DNA from: Pseudomonadota bacterium | GTDB taxonomy: Bacteria; Pseudomonadota; Alphaproteobacteria; Rhizobiales; Beijerinckiaceae | Direction: 5' to 3' | Length of the DNA: 6,722 bases | Assembly: GCA_021812505.1 (NCBI GenBank) | Contig: JAKANG010000083.1 | Span: 1 to 6,722, forward strand | In this document: piece after piece, positions 1 to 5,023 of the stretch | Layout of the letters: every line of letters begins with the position of its first letter | Numbering within the stretch: position 1 is the first letter of the stretch | The notes under the pieces: generated by a model | Database searches by the model: none | What the model saw: the letters and a program-made list of their open reading frames with translations, nothing else | Told to the model about the DNA's origin: nothing | Program-made: the position numbers and the translations under genes

Positions 1-1104
1 CTTGCCATCCTTGATTACGTAAGCGTAATCGCCGGGCGCGCCGTGCTGGATCCCGGCGAGGGGCGCGGCGAGGGCGTCCTTGATCGTATAGGCGGTCAGC
101 CGGACATTGACGAACTGGTTGGGGAACAGGGCCTCGTCGGCGTTGTCGAAAATGGCGCGCAGTTTGATCATGCCGGTCGTCGTGTCGATCTGGCTGTCGA
201 GCGCGAACACCGTGCCCGTGGCCAGTTTCTTGACATTTGCGCGGTCGTAAGCCGTTGCGACCAGTTTGTCGCCGGCGCGGATTTTCGGCAGGATTTCTTC
301 CAGGTAATCTTCAGGCACGGTAAAGATCACCGACATCGGCTGCATCTGGGTGATGACGGCTATGCCCGTCGCCGCCCCGGCCTGGACGTAATTGCCGGGG
401 TCCACCAGACGCAGTCCGATCCGTCCGTCGAGCGGCGAGACCATATGGGCGTAAAACAGATTGAGCTTCTGGGCGTCGATCTGCGCCTGATCGGCCTGCA
501 CCGAGCCCTGATATTGCGCGACGATGTATTTCTGATCCTCGGCGGTCTGGGCGGCGATTGAATTCTGCTTCAGAAGCCTGTTGTAACGGGCTTCGTCGAT
601 CCGGGCCTGATCGAGCAGTCCCTGGTCATGAGCGAGCTGGCCCTCGTACTGCGCTTTCAGCGCCTCATAGGGGCGGGGATCGATCTGGGCCAGGAACTGG
701 CCCTTCTTGACATGCTCGCCCTCGGTGAAGGCGACCTGGGTGAGATAGCCGGAAATCTGGCTGACCACGGTCACGGTGGTGAGCGGCGTCACGGTGCCGA
801 GCGCATCGATGGTCACATTGAGATCGCGCATGGCGACGGCGCCGACTGCCACCGGCGCCTTGCCGGCAATGTCGGAGGGCTTGCCGTTCCGACTGGCGCC
901 GCCGCTCGTCGCCTCATTCGCCGGCCGGTGTAAATGAACCCAGCCCCAGCCGGCGCCGAGCGCGAGCAGGATGAGGGCGATCCAGAATGTTTTCGGCCGC
1001 CCGCCGCGGGGCTGGCCACCGCCCTTTTCCCGGGTGGGACTCTCCGGCGAACCGGGCAGTTCGCCGGCGTCGCGTCGGGAAATGGTGATCTCGCCTTCGG
1101 TCAT
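1..1104 (-). CDS. mdtA: RND efflux periplasmic adaptor (MdtA-type membrane fusion protein), 3' end beyond the window
   Basis: Periplasmic adaptor that would bridge an inner-membrane RND pump and the outer-membrane channel encoded just upstream. The window holds 368 codons from the ATG at 1104-1102 with no stop. Residues 1-38 form a polar, probably cytoplasmic tail. Residues 39-57 are one hydrophobic segment and there is no lipobox, so it is anchored by an uncleaved helix. The first lipoyl half is around 110-145 (GEHVKKGQFLAQIDPRPYEA), the alpha-hairpin about 146-212, and the second lipoyl half about 215-255 (SPLDGRIGLRLVDPGNYV). A beta-barrel follows at about 258-340, with the family-typical DTTTGMIKLRA and LFPNQFVNVRL. 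These motifs closely resemble E. coli MdtA as I remember it, but the substrate is unknown. Only the last few dozen residues should be missing. The ribosome binding site is weak (TAAGG about 10 bases before the ATG), which would fit coupling to the upstream gene. Confidence 0.93.
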   Translation of the reverse strand, partial: MTEGEITISRRDAGELPGSPESPTREKGGGQPRGGRPKTFWIALILLALGAGWGWVHLHRPANEATSGGASRNGKPSDIAGKAPVAVGAVAMRDLNVTIDALGTVTPLTTVTVVSQISGYLTQVAFTEGEHVKKGQFLAQIDPRPYEALKAQYEGQLAHDQGLLDQARIDEARYNRLLKQNSIAAQTAEDQKYIVAQYQGSVQADQAQIDAQKLNLFYAHMVSPLDGRIGLRLVDPGNYVQAGAATGIAVITQMQPMSVIFTVPEDYLEEILPKIRAGDKLVATAYDRANVKKLATGTVFALDSQIDTTTGMIKLRAIFDNADEALFPNQFVNVRLTAYTIKDALAAPLAGIQHGAPGDYAYVIKDGK

Positions 1105-1204
1105 CGCGGTTTTCAAACCTTAAACGTGCGCTCGTTGCGCCGCGCAGCTGTTTTGGCCCGGCAGGCGGGCGCCCGCGCCCTATATGGGCCCGGAGCGCAA
1201 AAAA

Positions 1205-2731
1205 TCACAGCGGCGGGATTGGCGAAGAGCGTTCGACCGCCTCGATCAGCGGCGGCGCCTGCTCGGCCGCCAGGCTTTGGGCGTCGTAGCCGCCGCCGAG
1301 CGCCTCGACCAGGGTCACACTGGCGAAAAAAAGCGCCTGCTGGGTCGCCAGCACCGCCACCTCGTCCGCGAGCAGGGTCGCCTCGGCGACGACGACGGTG
1401 GTGAAGGCGACAGTGCCCGCCCGATATTGGTTGAGATAGACTTTGACCGCCTCGGCCGCTTCGTCGCGCGCTTTTTCCTGCACTCTGAGCTGCTTGGCGT
1501 ATACGCGCAAGGCCACGAGCTGATCCTCGACCTGTTGAAAGGCGGTCAGGACAGTCTGGCGGTAATTGGCGACGGATTGGCGCCAGCTCGCCTTGGCGAG
1601 GTCAACCTGCGCCGCCCGCAGTCCGGCGTCGAACAGCGGGTCGGCGGCGGCGGCGCCGAGCGACCAGATCTGATAGGCGGCGAGGAAGGGGAAGGCGTTC
1701 GGCCCTTCGAATCCGCCGGCGGCCGACAGGGTCAGCGTCGGATAGTAAGCCGCGACGGCGACCCCGATCAAAGCGTTCTGCTCGGCGACGGTTCTCTCCG
1801 CGGCGGCGATGTCGGGACGGCGCTCCAGCAGGGTCGAAGGGAGGCCGGGGGGCGTCGCCGGCGGGTTGTGGGGCAGGGCGCCGCGCGGAACGGACACTTC
1901 CGCCGGCGGCCGCCCGGTCAGCACGGCGATCGCATGCTCATATTGCTGGCGGAGCGCGTCGGTGGCAATCGCCTCGGCCTGGGTGTTCAGCACCTGGGTT
2001 TCGGCGGTGATCAGGTCCGCCTTGGAGACCGTGCCGTTGTCATATTGGTTCTTGGTGATCCGCTCGGTTTCCTGATAGGCTTTCACTGTGCGCAGGAGAA
2101 GGCTTTTGAGCGAATCCTGATAGCGCAGGTTGAAATAAGCGATGGCGAGCTGGGCCTGCGCCGAGAGCGTCACATTGGCGAGCAGGGCCGAATCCGCCTG
2201 CGCCAGCGCCACATTGCTCTCGATCTGGCGCCGGACCTTGCCCCAAACGTCGAGCGTCCAGCCGACGGAGCCCTGAGGATAGAACGCGGTCTGGGCGAAG
2301 GCGCGGCCGAGGTTGGTTCCGGCCGATGTGGTCCCGGACCCGCCGCTGGACAGGGCGCCCGCTCCCGCGCCTGAGCGGGTGACCGGATATAGCCCCGAGA
2401 CCGCGGGGAAGAGACTGGCCTGGGCCTCGCGGATCAGGGCCTCCGCCTGATCGTGCGCCGCCACGGCGGCGGCGACATTCTGGTTGTTGACCTCGACCAG
2501 CGGCAGCAGCCGGTTCAATTCGGCGTCACGGTAAATCGACCACCAGGCGCCCTTTTCGGCGCCGTCGCGCGGACGCGCGGGCCGCCAGTCCCTGGATTCC
2601 TTGAACTTCGCCGGAACCGGCGCGACCGGCTTCAAATAATCCGGCCCGACGCTGCATGCCGCGAGTAGCGCGGGCAGGCCGACAGCGGGCAAAAACGTGC
2701 GAAGACGGGAGCGGACCGCCAGGAAGGTCAT
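1205..2731 (-). CDS. RND efflux outer-membrane factor, NodT/OprM-family lipoprotein
   Basis: TolC-like outer-membrane channel of a tripartite efflux pump, 508 residues. Residues 1-25 are a lipoprotein signal peptide (basic n-region RSRLR, hydrophobic core) ending in a lipobox LAAC with the lipidated cysteine at 26, followed by SVGPDYLKP, typical of NodT-type factors. Two outer-membrane efflux repeats follow at about 70-270 and 295-480. Landmarks are LDVWGKVRRQIES (160-172), LLERRPDIAAAE (301-312), a GVAVAAYYPTLTLSAAGG strand (323-340) and TAFQQVEDQLVAL (396-408). The start at 2731 is chosen because it gives a proper signal peptide and has AAGGG 8 bases upstream. The same frame stays open up to 2887 but adds 52 very basic residues that would bury the signal peptide. 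Its ATG overlaps the stop of a small upstream ORF. The adaptor gene follows after about 100 bp, so one operon is likely. Confidence 0.95.
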   Translation of the reverse strand: MTFLAVRSRLRTFLPAVGLPALLAACSVGPDYLKPVAPVPAKFKESRDWRPARPRDGAEKGAWWSIYRDAELNRLLPLVEVNNQNVAAAVAAHDQAEALIREAQASLFPAVSGLYPVTRSGAGAGALSSGGSGTTSAGTNLGRAFAQTAFYPQGSVGWTLDVWGKVRRQIESNVALAQADSALLANVTLSAQAQLAIAYFNLRYQDSLKSLLLRTVKAYQETERITKNQYDNGTVSKADLITAETQVLNTQAEAIATDALRQQYEHAIAVLTGRPPAEVSVPRGALPHNPPATPPGLPSTLLERRPDIAAAERTVAEQNALIGVAVAAYYPTLTLSAAGGFEGPNAFPFLAAYQIWSLGAAAADPLFDAGLRAAQVDLAKASWRQSVANYRQTVLTAFQQVEDQLVALRVYAKQLRVQEKARDEAAEAVKVYLNQYRAGTVAFTTVVVAEATLLADEVAVLATQQALFFASVTLVEALGGGYDAQSLAAEQAPPLIEAVERSSPIPPL

Positions 2732-2805
2732 CGAAGCCGCCCTTCGCGCGCAGCGCCGGTCTGTGCGGTCCTTCGCTTTCCTTCGCGCCGTTTGGCAACC
2801 GACAT
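2728..2805 (-). CDS. possible 25-residue basic leader peptide upstream of the efflux operon
   Basis: Short ORF, ATG at 2805-2803, stop TGA at 2730-2728. Its ribosome binding site is one of the best in the window: AGGAG at 2815-2811, five bases from the ATG. The stop overlaps the start of the outer-membrane factor as ATGA, the usual geometry of translational coupling. The peptide begins MSVAKRREGKRR and contains nine lysine or arginine residues in 25, with no hydrophobic stretch. It may be a regulatory or coupling minicistron rather than a functional protein. I recognise no family. The alternative is chance: G+C-rich DNA gives many short ORFs, and only the SD and the ATGA junction argue for this one. 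Confidence 0.45.
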   Translation of the reverse strand: MSVAKRREGKRRTAQTGAAREGRLR

Positions 2806-2830
2806 ATGCGCTCCTGAATCGCTCTCGCCC

Positions 2831-2852
2831 GGCCCGGCGGCCCCCCCGGGCC
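2831..2852 (-). promoter_or_regulatory. hairpin in the 5' leader of the efflux operon
   Basis: Perfect 7-bp inverted repeat GGCCCGG / CCGGGCC with an 8-base loop. It lies 15 bases upstream of the AGGAG site of the leader ORF. In minus-strand RNA it would form a very stable G+C stem just before the translation start. It could protect the message or modulate initiation. There is no U-tract, so it is not an intrinsic terminator. It could be a chance product of the G+C-rich context. Confidence 0.35.
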
Positions 2853-2880
2853 TTAGCGCGTGTTTTGAGAATCGATCTGT

Positions 2881-2900
2881 GAACCACTCATTAACGGTTC
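2881..2900. promoter_or_regulatory. GAACC-N10-GGTTC inverted repeat, candidate operator
   Basis: Inverted repeat of two 5-bp arms, 10 bases apart, in a locally A+T-richer stretch about 75 bases upstream of the efflux leader ORF. The position would suit a repressor or activator site for the efflux operon. No regulator gene is visible in the window and no convincing -35/-10 pair for the minus strand could be placed here, so this is only a candidate. Confidence 0.22.
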
Positions 2901-2976
2901 GCGCGGCCTTCGGTAAGAGCCCGACGGACAGGACGCGGCGATAATGACAAACTGTGGCGGAAATGCCCCGCGAAAC

Positions 2977-2995
2977 CCGCGCCTTGACGGCGCGG
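2977..2995. promoter_or_regulatory. inverted repeat centred on a -35 box
   Basis: CCGCGCC-TTGAC-GGCGCGG: 7-bp perfect arms around a 5-base centre that is the -35 core of the predicted plus-strand promoter. A protein bound here would cover the -35 box, as a repressor operator would. No matching regulator is encoded in the window. Confidence 0.3.
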
Positions 2996-3012
2996 CGGCG
3001 CTTGGCTAGACG
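2983..3012 (+). promoter_or_regulatory. candidate sigma-70 promoter for the acyltransferase gene
   Basis: CTTGAC at 2983-2988 followed, with 17 bases between the hexamers TTGACG and TAGACG, by a -10 at 3007-3012. CTTGAC is a typical alphaproteobacterial -35 element; the -10 matches only three of six consensus positions. The start codon of the acyltransferase is about 200 bases downstream, giving a long 5' leader. Confidence 0.4.
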
Positions 3013-3057
3013 GCCAGCCGAAGGTCAGGTCGCCAACAGGCTGTTCCGGGCCGGAGG

Positions 3058-3073
3058 GCGCCGTGGACGGCGC
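3058..3073. promoter_or_regulatory. 16-bp palindrome in the acyltransferase leader
   Basis: GCGCCGTGGACGGCGC has 7-bp perfect arms with a 2-base centre. In RNA it would fold as a 6-bp stem with a TGGA tetraloop. It lies downstream of the predicted promoter and about 140 bases before the acyltransferase start. It could be an operator or a leader-RNA hairpin. Confidence 0.25.
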
Positions 3074-3202
3074 TGAAGATCAAGCCCTTGCCCCGGAGCG
3101 TTGCGCCGTCGCAAGGACCGCCTGGCGAAATCGCTCAAGGCGCGGACGTCCGGGCTGCGGCGATCCGACAGGACGAAGTTGAATTCGGCGGGCCCTGGGG
3201 CC

Positions 3203-3207
3203 GGAGG
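3203..3207 (+). promoter_or_regulatory. ribosome binding site deciding a TTG start
   Basis: GGAGG, followed by five T residues and then TTG at 3213. The next in-frame ATG at 3231 is 23 bases from this site and has only a weak GGA before it. The spacing favours initiation at the TTG, giving 302 rather than 296 residues. Confidence 0.55.
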
Positions 3208-3212
3208 TTTTT

Positions 3213-4121
3213 TTGCTGGGTTTGGACGAAATGGGCGCGCCCAAGAGCCCGAGGTTGCGCTATTGGCTCGAATATCTCGGCTTTCGCCTGATTGGCGCCG
3301 CCTTTTCCGCCATGCCGGTCGAAATGGCCTCGAATGTCGCGGGCGCGCTCATGGCCCGGGTTGGCCCGCTCTCCAGCAAGCGCCAGAGCCGGCTGATGCG
3401 CAATCTGGCGGACGCCTATCCCGAGATGACGGAAAGCGAGCGCAAAAAACTGGCGCGTGAAGTCTGGCGCAGCATCGGCCGCGTCATCGGCGAGTTTTTT
3501 CATCTCGACGAGATCGTGCGCGACCGGATCGAGGTCGCCAATCCCGAATTGCTCGTCGAGGTCGCCAGGAGCGGCAAGGGCGCGGTGATTTGCGGCGCGC
3601 ACCAGGCCAACTGGGAAGCGGCGAGCGCCGTGTTCAGCCAATATGGCCTGAGGCCGATGGCGGTGTACCGGCCGATGAGCAATCCCTTTGTCGACGCGGA
3701 GATGATGCGGCGGCGCGGAAAATATTACACGGGGGGCCTGATGGCCAAGCACGATCGGCAGACGCCCGTCGCCTTGATCCGCCATGTGCGCTCCGGCGGG
3801 GCCGTGGGCCTGCTGGTCGATCAGGAGGCGCTGGACGGGCTGCCGACCCCCTTTTTCGGCCGTCCGGCCACGACGACGCCTTTTCCGGCGCTGGTGGCGC
3901 GCCAGTGCGACGCCCCGCTGCTGCTGGTCCACGGCTACCGGACGCGCGGCGTGCGCTTCAAAATGTTCATCACCAGGATCGAGACGCCGCGCAGCGACGA
4001 CCGCAACGCCGATATCTACGCCGCGACCGCAGCCGCGCAGGCCGAACTGGAAAAATCGATCCGCCAGCATCCCGAACAATGGATGTGGACCCATGACAGG
4101 TGGCGCGTCGCGCAGCTTTGA
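3213..4121 (+). CDS. LpxL/HtrB-type lipid A (lysophospholipid) acyltransferase
   Basis: Inner-membrane-associated enzyme expected to transfer a fatty acyl chain from acyl carrier protein to a lipid A precursor; 302 residues, the usual size for the family. The catalytic H-x4-E motif is clear: GAHQANWEAA with His130 and Glu135. Other family landmarks are an N-terminal hydrophobic segment (about 17-50), LLVDQEALDG with the Asp-Gln pair (about 200-209), FFGRPATTTPFPALVAR (214-230) and the C-terminal QWMWTHDRW (289-297). The start is taken as TTG at 3213 because GGAGG lies five bases before it; ATG at 3231 is the alternative. It faces away from the efflux operon and converges on the glycosyltransferase at 4157. 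Whether it is the primary lauroyl transferase, a secondary one, or acts on another lipid such as an ornithine lipid cannot be decided here. Confidence 0.92.
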   Translation: MLGLDEMGAPKSPRLRYWLEYLGFRLIGAAFSAMPVEMASNVAGALMARVGPLSSKRQSRLMRNLADAYPEMTESERKKLAREVWRSIGRVIGEFFHLDEIVRDRIEVANPELLVEVARSGKGAVICGAHQANWEAASAVFSQYGLRPMAVYRPMSNPFVDAEMMRRRGKYYTGGLMAKHDRQTPVALIRHVRSGGAVGLLVDQEALDGLPTPFFGRPATTTPFPALVARQCDAPLLLVHGYRTRGVRFKMFITRIETPRSDDRNADIYAATAAAQAELEKSIRQHPEQWMWTHDRWRVAQL

Positions 4122-4140
4122 GCCGGCCGCGCGCGCCGGC
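4122..4140. terminator. G+C hairpin between convergent genes
   Basis: GCCGGC-CGCGCGC-GCCGGC begins directly after the acyltransferase stop and ends 16 bases before the stop of the opposing glycosyltransferase. It has 6-bp arms and a 7-base loop. Its position suits a bidirectional terminator, but neither side has a T-tract, so intrinsic termination is unproven. Confidence 0.3.
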
Positions 4141-4156
4141 GCAGCCGTCTGTCCGG

Positions 4157-4903
4157 TCAGAATTCCGGCTTTCTGGCGAAAGCGCGCCACAGACGGACCT
4201 GGGCGCGATAGAGCGGGCGGAGGGTCTCGCGCGCCAGCTTCTGCGACAACGGCTTTTTCCTGGCCTGGATCGTGGAGCCGCCGAGCCCGGTCGAGGCGTC
4301 GCGCACGCCCGACGGTTTGAAAGCCAGAAGCTCGACGCCTGTCACCCACGACATCTGCAGGAAAGTGTCGACCGGCCGGTCGAATTGCGCGGTGACTTCG
4401 AGCAACCGGCGCGCGGCCTGGCCCGAGACGAACTGGGCTATGGCGCGCAAAGGCGGATTGTCCGGGCGAAGCAGGGCGACGCCCTCGCCTTGCGCCAGAA
4501 TTTTTCCGCCCACCGGCGTTTTTTCGGACGGCGCCAAAGCATAGGTCCATAGCGCCCGGGTCTCGCGGGCAAGCGCGAAGGTTTTCGCGAATTGTTCCGC
4601 CTCGATGGCCGCGTCGTCCTCGAAAATCAGGGCGTAATCCAGTCCCTCGGCGGCGATCCGCCGCCATAGCGCGCGGTGGCTCAGGAAAACCCCGATCTCG
4701 CCGCGATTGAGCGCAAAGGGATAGAGCGGCCTTTTCAAACCCCGCCGATAGACGCGATCCACCTCCTCCTGAGCGAGGAGGACGCCGTCGGTCGCCGAGA
4801 AAACCTCGCTGGCGCAGGGCAAAGCGGCGCGCAGGCGCTCGACCTGGGGCCGCCTCTGCGCCGCTCGTTCGAGATGGATGATGAAAGCCTTGGTGTCCGA
4901 CAT
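4157..4903 (-). CDS. glycosyltransferase family 25 (LPS biosynthesis) protein
   Basis: Likely cytoplasmic sugar transferase acting on LPS or another envelope glycan; 248 residues, normal for the family. It opens with FIIHLERAAQRRPQVERLRA (7-26), the GT25 nucleotide-sugar-binding start, then FSATDG (35-40) and GEIGVFLSHRALW (68-80). The acidic motif ALIFEDDA is at 91-98 (Glu95, Asp96, Asp97). A later segment with QFVSGQAARRLLE (157-169) and RPVDTFLQMSW (176-186) matches the C-terminal part of the domain. The tail (about 212-248) is strongly basic, suiting membrane contact. The ATG at 4903 is the only start before an in-frame TAG, yet there is no SD, only an A-rich run (CAGAAAAAACG). It is convergent with the acyltransferase (35 bp between stops) and divergent from the family-2 glycosyltransferase. 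The donor and acceptor sugars are unknown. Confidence 0.9.
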   Translation of the reverse strand: MSDTKAFIIHLERAAQRRPQVERLRAALPCASEVFSATDGVLLAQEEVDRVYRRGLKRPLYPFALNRGEIGVFLSHRALWRRIAAEGLDYALIFEDDAAIEAEQFAKTFALARETRALWTYALAPSEKTPVGGKILAQGEGVALLRPDNPPLRAIAQFVSGQAARRLLEVTAQFDRPVDTFLQMSWVTGVELLAFKPSGVRDASTGLGGSTIQARKKPLSQKLARETLRPLYRAQVRLWRAFARKPEF

Positions 4904-4962
4904 CGTTTTTTCTGGCCCGTGTCGCTTCTAACCTCCCCGGCGCGCCCTGTCAGCGGTTTGCT

Positions 4963-4991
4963 TTGACAAAACCCGACGGAATGTCTCTTGT
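4963..4991 (+). promoter_or_regulatory. candidate sigma-70 promoter for the family-2 glycosyltransferase
   Basis: Consensus -35 TTGACA at 4963-4968, a 17-base spacer and a weak -10 TCTTGT at 4986-4991. A transcript starting near 4998 would have a 5' leader of about 25 bases before the ATG at 5024. The -35 sits in a near-palindromic TTTGACAAA. No equally good promoter is seen for the divergent family-25 gene in the same 120-bp region. Confidence 0.5.
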
Positions 4992-5023
4992 GGCGCCGGT
5001 TTCTGGCTGCCCAAGGTTGTCCC

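Noticed and set aside
43..561. 172-codon plus-strand open frame opposite the adaptor gene
   Set aside because: Antisense shadow of the MdtA-type gene; no SD and no family motifs.
1165..1189. GCGGGCGCCCGC palindrome and GCCC-TATAT-GGGC between the two efflux genes, as a terminator
   Set aside because: Short stems with no T-tract in the minus-strand direction, and a terminator inside the efflux operon is unlikely.
1184..2374. 396-codon plus-strand open frame opposite the outer-membrane factor
   Set aside because: It lies opposite a well-supported lipoprotein gene; the Gly/Arg-rich translation has no recognisable domain.
2732..2887. 52-residue N-terminal extension of the outer-membrane factor from an ATG at 2887
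   Set aside because: It would place a highly basic segment before the lipoprotein signal peptide and overlap the operon's probable leader region; the start at 2731 fits the signal and SD.
3101..3460. 119-codon plus-strand frame upstream of and into the acyltransferase
   Set aside because: Overlaps the acyltransferase gene in another frame, has an Arg/Gly-rich translation and no SD.
3135..4667. 510-codon minus-strand open frame across the acyltransferase and into the family-25 gene
   Set aside because: It is antisense to a gene with clear catalytic motifs and overlaps another real gene in a different frame. Its translation is Arg/His/Ala-rich with no domain, typical of G+C-rich shadow frames.
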